The notes beneath the pieces are model-generated. The model ran no database searches and was not told where the DNA came from. It saw only the letters and a program-made list of their open reading frames with translations. Position numbers and translations under genes: made by a program. Positions 35,895 through 47,639 of a stretch of 64,000 bases of DNA are shown one piece after another. The DNA lies in NCBI GenBank assembly GCA_013368315.1, contig JAACJM010000298.1, forward strand, positions 31,797 through 95,796, read 5' to 3'. Numbering within the stretch: the stretch's first letter is position 1; each line of letters opens with the position of its first letter. The stretch comes from Tetrapyrgos nigripes. Its lineage: Eukaryota; Basidiomycota; Agaricomycetes; Agaricales; Campanellaceae.

Positions 35895-36860
35895 ATCCTA
35901 GCAACATGAAATGAGAGAGGGCTACTGAAAGCTGGACTGGACTGCTCAGAATTCTGGCATAAGCAAGGCCAGATATCAAGGACCCCAGATGTAGGTACAT
36001 ATGTAGTAAAGCTGCCCAGTTGCGCTAATTTTATAAAGACCACCAGTGAGCACTTTCTGACAGACCACATAACTGGCCTGGAGCAAATGATCTTGCCCCC
36101 AAGCCTAGATCAGGGGCAAGATCATCTCTGCATGACCACAACATCACATGACCAATTATGTCATGACATGTGAATCAAGTCTATTGCAGATGTGGCAACT
36201 GCAAGGTATCAATGCTGCATTGCTGCCTGCTTCCTCCTCTTCCACCACAACCCATCTCTTTGTTGTTGTCCCTTGCATTATATCCTTTGGTAAGTTTATA
36301 AGTGTTTTCCTACTTATACTCTCAACTATTTATTAATGTATCTCTTGCAGCTGTTAATTTGACAGTCGGTCTATGTATACATACTTGTCCTAGCAGAGTG
36401 TCCCACATGTACTCATAGAGATCCCTTCCAGAGTGCTGGTTCATCCATGTTGCCAGCTACTTGAGCATCTAGTACTCAGTTTCTGTAAGTCTTTGGAACC
36501 AAAACAGCTACACACAAATCAAGCCTCACCCAGGTCCTTTGTTTGACCTTTGACCACAGGCCTCTGTTTGTGTGCAATTGTGCAGGACCTTGGTCAGTGG
36601 TAGAAGGAATTCTATCCAGTTGCCCCCATTATTGCTCCCTCAATGGCAGTTGTCTGGTGCTGTGCCCAAACTCTTTGGAACTTAGTTCTGGAGTGCTTCT
36701 GTGGTGTTTGTGCTGGTATTCCTGCAAGACATTTGCTTTATCTCATCAAGGCCTCGAGAGTTTTTTCCTCAAGATCTCTTTTGGCATTCAATATCTGTGT
36801 TTTTCACTAATTTGAATATGGATGGTACGTCTTCATGTTTTATAATTATTTTCAATATTA
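35895..36860. other. Intergenic or decayed exons
   Basis: Scattered short frames, two Cys-containing (for example FVCNCAGPWSVVEG near 36550), none assignable. It could contain 5' exons of the downstream plus-strand gene. Confidence 0.3.
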
Positions 36861-36879
36861 ATTGTTTCAACCAGGCTTC

Positions 36880-38765
36880 TCTCCACTCTGGGATCACTAT
36901 GACCCCCCACAAGAACAGTATTCTGCAATTACCAGCCCCTTCTTGCCTCAGCAGCATGGACGCCAGGCTTGTGACCTGTCATTGCTACCTGCTATAGCAT
37001 CAACCCCTCCAGTTGGCAGTCCCTCTCTTCTAGACAGATTTAATTTACCATCTGCTCTGTTCAGCCTCATCTTCCACCAGAGCAAGTTCCTATCACCACC
37101 TTGCCTGCTTTGTCTGGACTGGAGTTTGACATGATTGAGTGCAGGCATGAAGAGAACAAACAAAGTATGTTCCACCTGTATCTACTTGTAGCCAATCACT
37201 AACTTATACACACTCAGGGCAGCAGTGGCAATATGGGTGCCCTATCAATGAAATGATTCCAGTTCCTCCTCCCTTGCGAGACAATCCTTGGTTCTTATAC
37301 CCAGACAACATGCTCTCAGCAGAAAAGCCTCCTTCCCTTGATACATTATTTCCAAATCCATCTCATTTAATGCCTCCAGACAGGTTCACCTATCCCAAAG
37401 TGCCATCTTATTAACTTTTCCATGATAAGCAATATCAACAGGGATACTGCTACACCACATCTGTTTCAACACAGCAAAGTGACAAGGATACAGAGGAAAC
37501 AAGCCTTTACCTCACACAAACTGACTCTGTTGCATATAATCCTATCAATCATAGATTTGTGATGCATCCTGTCGAAGGCATGATCAAGCTCCCTCCAGTA
37601 GGAGACTACTGTTGCATGTCTACATACACTCAATAGTCTTCAGCATTATGTGGAATATAATAAGATTTTGGAGTTTACTCGGGTGATATGGGATGAGACT
37701 TTTGGTACTAGCACAGAGCCTCCTCTCTGGAGCCTGAATCTGAAGCCAAACAAGCAATCAAAGGAAGTGAGCGAGGAGAGGGCAGATGGCTCATACTCAT
37801 TAGCAGTTATGGTTGGAGAGGGTCAAGGCAATGGAGTCATTCAACCAGTTGCACAATTTAACTCTCATGATGCAGAAATGAGAGTCAATAAACTCTTAAT
37901 CTGTCTGCACAAGCTCTATCATCTCATTGTCCCACTTTGCATCTCCAAGGAAGAATGGGAGGTTAGCAATATGCGCACTGAGGACCTCAATGTTGTCTCT
38001 GGGTATACTGGCTGTCAGGCGAACTTCTCTTGTGCTCGTGATGGTGGTTCCCTCACAGACACCAAAGATGATCCAGACAGATGGACACTGGTGGTTGGAA
38101 TGCTTTGTATCCCACCTGGTAGCACTGCTGGAGACTTTCTCCATGCATGTTGTGGACTCTATGCTAGAGTATGGCCCAATGAAGAAGGCAGAGTTTACTT
38201 CTTTTTCCTTTTCAAGGAGAATGACACCCAAAACTGATCCTGATGCATGGAAAGAATTTATTGCTGGACTTGATCAGCAATATCAGAGTTCGAGAACAAA
38301 ATCATGTTGTATATGTTCTCTACCCTAGTTGCTCTGCCTTCCAACATGATGCTGGTATGGCAATGACTAGACAGAATGGATTTGGCAATGAGCAGGGCAC
38401 TGCTGCTGGTACTAAAGAGTAACCACATTGTTTTGGAAATGATGGGTTTCCTGTCCTTGGAACTTGGGATGATGTGCAAAACCAATTAGGTAGAGAGCAG
38501 TATACGTCTGACTATAATATGGCTTGTGATACAGGCTCAATACTCAAACAAGTACTACCAACATATATCAATCTTGTTGGTGAAGAGGTCTCTATCCATC
38601 CCCTTCCTTTTGATCCAGAGTATAATGCAGACTGGGTAGACTATATGCAGGGCTTATTTCTAAATCTTCACAACAACAACTTGCGATACTTGCTGAAGAT
38701 GACCAAGACAGAGTACAGGACAGCTCAAGAAAAGGGTATCACAGCACTGCAGGCTAAAAAATAGG
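36880..38765 (+). pseudogene. Putative 2-oxoglutarate/Fe(II) dioxygenase-like protein (TET/JBP-like?), decayed
   Basis: A Pro-rich N-terminal part (MIPVPPPLRDNPWFLYPDN, about 37240) leads to WDETFGTSTEPPLWSLNLKP and then TDTKDDPDRWTLVVGMLCIP (about 38060-38115) and GDFLHACCGLYARVWP. The spacing resembles the double-stranded beta-helix of Agaricomycete transposon-linked dioxygenases, in which a HxD motif starts the core; here the position before TDTKDD reads Leu (CTC) where His (CAC) would be expected, so the iron site would be lost. Downstream in other phases: LGTWDDVQNQLGREQY and HPLPFDPEYNADWVDYMQG (38480-38650). Stops near 37410, 37637 and 38235-38420 break it. The family call is inference from pattern, not a search. 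Confidence 0.4.
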
Positions 38766-41306
38766 CACAGAACAAGTCCTCATTGACATCAGCCAACAGT
38801 GAAGAGACAGAGGGGCTGGAGCCTCAGATAGTGCAGAGAGCACTTATAAAGTGAAAGGCAAGATGCAATGGAAGATATTGAAGGTGATCAGGAAGATAAT
38901 CAAGGGGATAGTGAAATGGAGAAAGCAGCTGGCCATAGTGACAAAGATGATAAGGAATAGAAGTACAATTTATCACAGGCCATGCTGCTGTTGTAAGTCG
39001 ACTATCTCTATACTCCACAAACTGCTTCTAACTTGGTTTGTAGGATGGAGTAACAAAGTACAAAGTCAAATGGGTTGGATATGATAAGGGCCAAAATTTA
39101 TGGTTGACAGAGGCTGAGCTATTAGGGTGAGTAGTTGCTTATAGTGCTTCTTGGGTTCTGGCTCAGTACAAATCACAAGTATAGAACCATGATACCTCAT
39201 CTTTGCAACCATCTCCTACTTCCCCTACACCTTCTCATACCCCCCAGCTTCCTGCATGCTCAAATACAATATTGCCCAATGAGACACAGACCATATCTGA
39301 AACTCAGGTGTCCTCATTGCCAGAAGCTGTTCTATATGAGCTGAAGCCTCTCTCATCAGAGCTTTTCTCAAAATTATGTACACTTCTTGACTTGGACTCT
39401 CTTGAGCGTCAGGGTTCAGAAGTTCAGAATGTTCTTGCATCATCTGCTAGTTCCTTTCCTCTCAGTGCATCATCCTGCAAGGATCTGCTTTCATCTTCTG
39501 CCCAATTGACTGTGAGTTACAAAGACTAGGAGGAGAAAGGGATACCCTTCATTGGAGCAAAGTCTACAACAATCCAGTCTTGCTACTGCAATGAAAGGCT
39601 CCCAACTGGCTTATGAAGTTGATGTTTTAAAGCAGACACTAAACTTGAGCCTCTGTCACTCTCTGTGATTTGTATCACTGTGGTGCACATTTTGGGGTCC
39701 AGCATTAGCAGAAAAGGCTTTTAGTGTGTATTCTGAGGAGGGCGTCGAGGGTGTAGAATGGAAATGGTCACCATCACTTGGGAAGTTCATTACAGCCATC
39801 ATGGATTGGATTAAAACCAGCTCTCAAACCAAGCCTGACAAGTGTTGTGATTTGACCCTCCCAGGAGACCTTTTTGGTTTCTGTGATGGTGATCCCCCTG
39901 CCATTATTACTTTCCCTCATCACCAGAAGGGCATGTCTACGCAGCTTGACAAGTGTGTAAGATATGGAAAAGATTTCTTTCTGGAGATTCTGTCTGAGAA
40001 AGTTATTGTTCCATCTTACATTGACACTGTCCAACACACAGATGCCAACTCTAAGGTGGCTGTGGAGCATTGCATTGTCAGGGGTGCTCTATTGGATTGC
40101 CTTGTAGATTGGCTTGACTCAGATGAAATATTCTTGTCTCTGTATATTCTGGAGATAGTTCACAGCCCAGCAACTTTTTTCAAGGACAAAGTGAAGAATG
40201 CGAGGTTGGCTGCTCACTTATGCAAAGGTGACAGAGTCTTTGACAGGCTTGGAAAATATCTTTGGATGGAGCATGACACTGCTGCTGTACAGGATGCTTC
40301 AGCATGTCTTCTAGATGCTGTCAAGGATACCTTAGCAAAGATATCTAAGAAGGAACGTGTCACTTGGAGACCAGGATGGAGCATCAGGAAGAGCAGAACA
40401 GCCTACTACACCTCATTGGAAAGCCTTCCACAGGTATCAAAGGATGAACTTCTAAATGAACTATGTCCTTGGATTGAGCTGGGTGTTATTTTGAGAGAGG
40501 CTCTAGCTCAGAGATGTGGACACAGTGCAGATCCTACTCTTCATCATATTATGAATGGTCAAGCTCTGACCTCTGGGAGTAATTCCAGTGCCAAGGACCC
40601 TGATCATTACAACCCCATTTGCATGACCAACCACTTTCAGACTCTGCTCCTACAAAGTCTTGGTAATCAAAACTTGCACTCTGATTATGCTCTCTCCAAC
40701 ATCCTGGTTCGTTTGGGAACTGGCCAAGGAAAGATGACAGAGAAATTTATGACACGCTTCTTGAAAAACCAATGGTTCACTTCCTGGTCTGCATGTGTTC
40801 ATGTCTTTGAGTTGGCATGGCAGGCTGAACACAGAATCAAGCTCGACAATATGCAATATTGGGGAACAGCCTGCCAATGGCTTGCATTTCAATGTGACAC
40901 CCCTTCAGCTAGACCCAAGTTTGAGCAGCAGATTGACCCGATGTTTGCACCTAGAATTTGTGAGCTGTGGAATGCCTTCCTGACATCTACTCCACAAACA
41001 TACGCAAAAGCTCTCAAGCTGGCACAAGACATTGAGATTCCAGGCTTTTGTTCTGGAATCACTAGCATGCAGTTTGCCAACACACTTGTCCTTCTCGGTA
41101 TATGCAATATGCCTGATATTGTCCACAGTCATTTGGGAATGGGAGCATTTGAAGGGCTCCAAAGATTAGGATTTGATGTTAAGCCTGGTTGTGGTCGGGA
41201 GCAAGTTCGCAATGCCTTTCAGGCTGTATATAACTTCTTGAAAGAGGACTTGTCAGCTGATGATCAACAGGTATGCAATTCATCTTTTAACAGCCACAAA
41301 GCATAA
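38766..41306 (+). CDS. Chromodomain-containing protein with long helical C-terminal part
   Basis: An acidic stretch is followed by KYNLSQAML, an intron of about 75 bp (acceptor at 39043), and DGVTKYKVKWVGY with NLWLTEAELL (39044-39127), a chromodomain-type strand pattern (chromodomains read methylated histone tails and also occur in retroelement integrases). After another intron come Ser/Pro-rich and helical segments, then an open frame of 526 codons (39726-41306) rich in helices (for example DAVKDTLAKISKKERV, TEKFMTRFLKNQW, QFANTLVLLGICNM) that I cannot assign. It directly follows the dioxygenase-like segment on the same strand and may be its C-terminal half. The 526-codon stretch is free of breaks, unlike its surroundings. 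Confidence 0.5.
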
Positions 41307-41538
41307 CTGACTTTCTATCGAATAGATTCTACATCTCTCATCAATATTTGTAGAACATCTGTTATGCAAAGTTAGTTGCTGGGAGAAAGGAAGATACAAG
41401 AAAGCTTAATGAGATTGCATTACATGCCTGTACTTTGGACTCCTCTCTTTTTCCCTTTTCCTTACTTATTAGCTGTAGTGATTTGGAAAAGCTAGTGTAT
41501 TAAGATCTCTATTTTTTTAACAGACAAGTCTTTACTCT

Positions 41539-44018
41539 TTATTCTTCATCTGAATCAGATTCAGATTCAGACAATTCTTCTTCACTTGTCCACCAAGCCC
41601 TAAATTGGACATCCTCTGCATCAAACCCATGAATAGTATAACCTGCCTCGTCTGCTCCTTCATTAGTTCCTTCACCTGGCTCCTGCTCTGTCTCGCCTGC
41701 TCCTTCGACATTGCCTTCATCAACTGTTTTGTCTCTGCCTTCACTACTTTGCACTGAGTGGCAGATATGAGGGTGAAGCTGAGCAGGAAGAGGAGCCTTG
41801 TGTGTATGAGCCATGAGCTCTACAGTGTCCTTTTCCTCCACTCGCTGAATAACATCATGCACTCCTTGATTACACCCTCTACCTCTGCAAAGAACAGATC
41901 TCTGAGAGAAGAGTAGACATGCCAGAATGACTCCTGATTAACCTTAGGCGATCTGAGATGTTCCTCATAGAAAGAGCTGATCCATTTTTCAAACACAGCA
42001 GGAACAAAGACAAAGACTTCATGATTAGCAGGTACATAGGTCTCTTCTAGTTTGTCTAAAAGCTCTGGAGAAACTGGTATCTTGTTATTGTTCAGCTTTA
42101 CAGATCGTAAAACTTTCAATGAGAGTCTCACCTTGAAGTCAAAGACCTTATATTTGTCAGGGCACACTCTGATCAGTTTGGGAGGTCCATGTGGAAGAAT
42201 CTCGTTTTTGTGTCAACAAGGCTTGTTGATGTTTTGGAATTGACAGTATTGGTCAATCTCAGCTTGTACCAGAGGCATTGCTAGCTATTGGAAGACCAGG
42301 CTGAAATTAGAAAACAGGTAGAGCCTAGAGCATTAAAAGGACTCACTGGTCCAGAGCCCTGAATGTTGATTCCATACTGGAAGATATTCTCCAGGGTTGA
42401 GCTCACATTGTCACATTGCCAAAGAGACCACTCAATTTCAGCCTTCACATTTTTCATATCCTTCATGAACCTGTGTTGCAGTGTACCTTCCAATGATGGG
42501 TCCATACACTGGTGTAGTAGAGTCTGGCAATTCACGACACCATGATTTTCATTCCCTTGGTCACTTTGTGTTATCATAGGAATGGCTAGGATCATTTCAG
42601 TAGAATCAGAAGGAAAGAAAACAAACAAGTGAGACAGAAACATACCATTACCATTTTCCCATACAGCATCCAAATACCATTTAGTGACCAATCTTGGGTT
42701 TTTGTTAGTCCACCAAGCCTTAAACCAGACTACATAGCCAGTGAATGGGTCAATGCAGAGGTGGAGCCAGATCCCAAAATGCTGAAACTTATCATGCTGA
42801 TCTGCAGACCATTGATCATTAACACCAGCAGCATGAAAGACTTGCTGGACAAGGCGACAATGGCGTCTGCTCTCCAAATCTGAGGTATTCTGCTATAACA
42901 CTCCTGGTTCACATCAGATCAGATATTATTGTGATAGAAAGAAGTGTCTTACCTTGGCACTTGCATCCCATACTCCTGCCATAAAGCCTTTCTCAGCTTC
43001 TCTATACCGATAGCATCATCTCTGAAGTAGAGATAGAAACAACAGTATGGCCTTGTTGTCTTGTGTGCTTCAGACCCCACTGTTTCCAAAGTCTTTGAAC
43101 AGTTTTTTTGCTTTGGGAATCCACATCAGTACTGTTCCAGCCTTAATAGTATTGAATGTTATATTACCCCAAGGTATACTTTTCTGTATCATAATGAGCT
43201 TTCATCAGCTCAGCAATACTTTTGTCAGTCTCCCTGAAGTTGAAGTACATTGTAAAAGCTGCCTTGAAGTCCTCTGTTTCTGGAGCTGAAGATAATTATC
43301 AGCAAGCAGTTAACAAAAATACAACAGATTATATCACATACACCTCTGTCCATGTTGGTTTACCATCAGTTGAATTGAGCAGCTTGAAGAACTTAGAAGG
43401 CAGGAGAACACATGATGACTAAGCTCTGCATTTCCCTTTCTGGTTTGGTCACAGCATGCTCTAATTTCTTTGTAATGTAGTTGTACTCTAACTAATTACC
43501 AGTCCCCGTGTTAACTCCTTTTGTCTTGTTCAATCTCAAAGACTTTCTTCTGTTCTCTTCAAGCTTCTCCTTTGACTCTGCTACATGCAAAGCTGGGCTT
43601 GCTGCAGGAGCTGACAAGGTTGGAACAGACAAGAGTGGAGATGAATTGGTGACAGAAGCCTGGCCTTTCTGGTCAGCTGAGAGGCAAATGGCAGGCTCTC
43701 TATCCTCAGGCTCTCTATTCTCCTGAGCATCGACATCGATAACAGAGACAGGAGCCTTAGAAGCAACTATGCAGGCATCTCCTCAATAACAGGAGAGGCA
43801 TTCTGAGCAACTGGAACAGATGCTGGTGTCTCCTTGTTGTGAGCTTCAGTGACCTTGGCTTGTCTCTTTGGTGCTAGTAGGATACTATCTTGAATAGTGT
43901 AGTTGAAATCATCAGATTTGCCCTGGTCAAATGGCTGCAGTCCAAAATATCTGCACCAGTACAAACACCTGTGCCTGTCGCAGAACTCTTCATATTGGAG
44001 ATTTCCTTCACCAAACAA
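41539..44018 (-). pseudogene. Integrase-core domain protein (Agaricomycete type), decayed
   Basis: These RNase H-fold proteins are widespread in Agaricomycetes and look transposon-derived. Minus-strand order: FGEGNLQYEEFCDRHRCLYW (44018 down), a Ser/Pro-rich linker, KRRSLRLN-like basic end (about 43550), a helix-turn-helix-like part (WKQWGLKHTRQQGH, about 43080; GIEKLRKALWQEYGMQVPR, about 42990), then the core: GVNDQWSADQHDKFQHFGIW (about 42810), DPFTGYVVWFKAWWTNKNPR, ITQSDQGNENHGVVN (about 42555) and GTLQHRFMK. After this come NEILPHGPPKLIR (about 42200), VFDFKVR and ETYVPANHEVFVFVP, and an acidic tail ending at 41539. Acidic residues in DQHDKF and QSDQGNENHG are candidates for the catalytic site. 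Several phase changes (about 43780, 43130, 42230) imply decay, though some may be introns. Confidence 0.68.
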
Positions 44019-44320
44019 GAATCTGCAAGCCAGCTCATCCAGGTCACTGAAAGTAGTTTATATTAGCTTGTTTACACAGACACAATAAGAGACTCACAGG
44101 CTGGTGATGATTTGAGGGTCAGTCAAAAGCTCAGATCCACCTGCAAATGAATCTACATGAGTAGGTTGAATGACACATGGCATTAGACATACCCTGAAAG
44201 TCAGCAATGTAAGCCCATTTGAAGTGTTCAAATTAGATGTTGGCAAAAAGACAGAAACTCTGCCATGTTGAGTCTCACTTCAGGTATGAGATCCAGAAGG
44301 TCTGGTGAAGCATTGCCAAT

Positions 44321-45580
44321 GTGTCATGAACTGCTACAGTTCTTTGTCCTCCCTCTTCTTCTACTTCATTATTGAACCCATTTGCTGATCATTTGTCTAT
44401 TGCATTTCCTCAATAAGCCTTTTGAACCTTATATTATTGACTTCGAACCTTATAGAACCTGTCAAACTCTATAATAACTATCAATCAATCTTCTATTCTA
44501 TCAATCCTATCTTTCTCCTACATTTCTCCACTTTCTCCTATGATTCTCCTATTTCTCCAACCTTAGTCCTATCTTTCTCCTATCACCTATTCATTGCTTT
44601 TCTATATAAACCATTGAAACATTCTAGTTAGTCCTTTAGTTCGTTCACTTTGTCTCTGCTCTGTACTACTACTACACAGTGTAGAGCCTAGTCAGCTTAC
44701 TCGTCTCTCTTCCTCTATATCTCTCTCAGTCTATTTGTTTTGTATCTGTCCTCTGATTGTGTGACTTGGGTGGTTATTCAAGTGTACCAGCAACCTTGAC
44801 ACTTGAATGAACTCCCTTACACCCACCTCACTATCTGAGTCCTTTCTCTTTTATCTCGTTCATCTTTATTCTCAACTTCCTTTCTTCCTTCACTCCTATT
44901 TCATCTATACTGCAAGTGTCGTCTTCCCTCATTGCAATTTGATTTCATATCGATTGCTGGCAGATACTACTTCAAGTAGACTGCAAATCCACTGTGTACT
45001 TCGAGTAATGGTGTAGCAACAATTGTCCTCCCCTATCTAACGAATACATGCGAGAGCACTCTGCATATTTGTTGCTCACCCTGGCTACCAGACCAATTCG
45101 TTTTATACCCTCAACCCATACTGCTGAAGACTGCCGACGACCTCCATATCCATTTCCACATCAGTCAACAGAGACCCATAGTCATTTCAACCACTCGCAA
45201 GGCTCTATAACAACACTTTCATTTGCACTGAACATTGGATTTGGAAGTTTAGACCAGGTGAAGTAGCCTTGTCTAGGTATTCATACATACAAGTCACTTA
45301 CAATAACGATTCCAAGGAATACACCGTCAGGATTGTTGGTCCTTTTTACATCAGAGACTACAATGAAGAACATCTTCCTCTCATTCTCGATCCAGAGCAA
45401 AACAATCCTCTCCCTTTTCCCATCACCTAGTGTATGACATCCCAACAATCTGCATCTGCAGATCCGAATCTTCCTTGCACAAATCACCCACACGTCTTCT
45501 TCAAACTGACTACTCTCGACTGCCATTATAATCCACAGAATTCGAATCCTTACATATTCTGTGAAAATCAGCCCTGTATT
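44321..45580 (+). mobile_element. Putative 5' LTR and leader of a Gypsy element
   Basis: TGTCATGAACTGC at 44321 resembles the TGTCACGAAC start of basidiomycete Gypsy LTRs. It is followed by T/C-rich sequence with a tatataaacc motif (about 44600) and a long untranslated stretch, and the Gypsy gag begins 600 bp further on. The 3' boundary, primer site and target duplication could not be found, partly because a MITE lies in the leader. Confidence 0.38.
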
Positions 45581-45581
45581 A

Positions 45582-46029
45582 CAGCGATTCCTGTAAATAA
45601 TGGGAATCACATTTTTTTTCCGCGTCTACCCAATAAGGAAGGTGGTTGACCTCACGCCAAATTTGTCGTGTTCTACTGTCTACAGGGGCAACCGGCACAT
45701 CAGCTTTGACCTCAAGAAGGCAGCCCTGAGTATCTGAGAGGCAGGCTGGAACTGTTTTGAGACTCACACAGGTCAATAAGCTCTATAGTATACCAAGGCC
45801 TAGGTGTCATTGACTCAGAGCTCAAAATAGCTATACATATTCTAATGTTATTCTGACGTATCACTACGCTTAAGTACCTTCAAATACTCTATCGGTGTGG
45901 TCATATGAAGAGAAAGAGAGGTCATTCTTGCTCAATAATGATGGGGACAGGCCACCCAGAGGCCAACTTCCTTTTTGGGTAGACGCGGAAAAAAAAAAAC
46001 GTGATTCCCATTATTTACAGGAATCGCTG
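45582..46029. mobile_element. 448-bp Tc1/mariner-type MITE (TA target duplication)
   Basis: The ends CAGCGATTCCTGTAAATAAT and its inverted complement are flanked by TA on both sides (45580-45581 and 46030-46031). The inverted arms run about 65-70 bp with few mismatches (the main one is the length of a T run). TA duplication with CAG-type ends is typical of the Tc1/mariner superfamily. No transposase. It sits in the Gypsy leader and so inserted after that element or moved with it. Confidence 0.85.
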
Positions 46030-46183
46030 TAACAAGTACAACACTCAAACACTTCATGTGTCCCTTCATATCAATTGCAAAGTTGTAACACACAACCAAG
46101 AACTCACTATTTGAAAAGCTCATCCTATAATCAACTCAGAAACTGAACAAGACCAGGGTACATCAACTCCTACAAATACTCGA

Positions 46184-47475
46184 GTGAACCCAGACCCCCT
46201 TCCTTCTACACATCCCAATCCATCCTCTGCATCAGCTCCTTCATCGAATCCTAACCCCTCACCCTCTGCGAATCCATCTCCTGAACCATCAGAACTGAAT
46301 GACCCTTCCTCTCCTATGATTCTGTCTACCAAAGGACCATCCATAGCACCTCGTCATCCAGTCTCTCCCCCTTCCTCTTCCCCACATCTATCAGAACCAG
46401 ATGACTCAGGTATGTCTGACACAGCACCCAACAACTCCAATAGTACTTCCAAACAAGGAAGGAAACCCGACACCTTCACTGGAGAGCATGATGACAAGGC
46501 AAAGAGGTGGCTAGCTTTGTTCAACAACTACCTACATCAGAACAAAGCTAAATACACTACTGAGGACTCCAAGATGTCCTTATTCCTTCTGTTCTTCACA
46601 GGAGAAAAAGGAGGAGATTGGGCAACCCAACATATCACAGAACGAGAAGATGATGAGGAAAATGAGAGAGTCACACCAGAAAACAGATGATGGACAACAT
46701 TGAAAGGGATAAAGGATAGGTTTAAGAAGGATTTTAAAGCTCTTGCTTCTGACGAGGTTGCAAAAAACAAGATCAAAAATGCTAGGATGAAGGAAATGGA
46801 CATTAGTAGTTACAATAGCATTTTCAATACATACAGAGAAGAGTCGGACTACAGAGAAATGGCTTCTTCTAGATTTCTATAAAGCAGGTCTTCCTGACAA
46901 TCTTCGGAAGTTGGTGGGGCAAACGTGGCTGAAGTACTTCGACAAGTATAGAGATAGGGTGAGGTTGAATGAATGGGAAAAGGAAAGATGTTGGAAAACC
47001 ATCTTCTATACCAAGGACGAATTTGGGTCCTTCTCAGGGACAGACAGTAGCAAGCATAAATGTGCTTATGAATATGGGACCAGGTGCTAACTCGTCCTTT
47101 ACTCCTCTACCTAAACTTACACCTGAAGAAGGGGACCAACTCCGAAAATTAGGAGCATATTTCACATGTAGACAACCCAGACACATGAACAACAAATGTC
47201 TGATGTTCCCAAACAATACTCTGAGGTCATCAACGTCTCAAAATACCTCTCATAACTTTCCTCCTTGTGCTGTTAGGACAGCCAAAACCTCCACTTCAGC
47301 TTCATCATCATCGTCTAGTTTGCCACCTGTAACAGTAGCTCACACCTCGTCATCTCATAATGTAATTAAGGACATTTCAGACATGGTAAATAAGGTCAAG
47401 GGTTTGGAAGGAGAAGAAAAGGAACAGGCTAGTGTATATTTGAAAGATGTTGTGGTGAAGAGGATGGATTTTTGA
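46184..47475 (+). pseudogene. Gypsy gag, disrupted
   Basis: Pro/Ser-rich N-terminus, then capsid-like KPDTFTGEHDDKAKRWLALF and YTTEDSKMSLFLLFFTGEKG (about 46470-46610). TGA at 46688-46690 interrupts one frame that continues as WTTLKGIKDRFKKDF. A frame change near 46850 leads to DFYKAGLPDNLRKLVG, and another to a third segment from about 46969 holding a degenerate zinc knuckle (FTCRQPRHMNNKC, first Cys lost). Composition matches Gypsy gag of mushrooms. Non-functional. Confidence 0.75.
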
Positions 47476-47639
47476 ATCACTCCTCTGCTGCATCGTCAGA
47501 AGGAGTTGTACAGTACAATGGACAGTATATGAACAATCAATATCATGTCTTAAACCCCTTTTGTGAGCATGCCTTTCCTTCAGAAATGAGAATGTTGGCA
47601 GTCACTCATAACTGACAGGTACCTTTGATAACACTTAAA

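Noticed and set aside
44422..45016. Short plus-strand frames in the putative Gypsy LTR
   Set aside because: Phe/Ser/Leu-rich translations of T/C-rich sequence, typical of LTRs, not genes.
47034..47216. Minus-strand ORF within the Gypsy gag
   Set aside because: Antisense to a recognisable gag zinc-knuckle segment.
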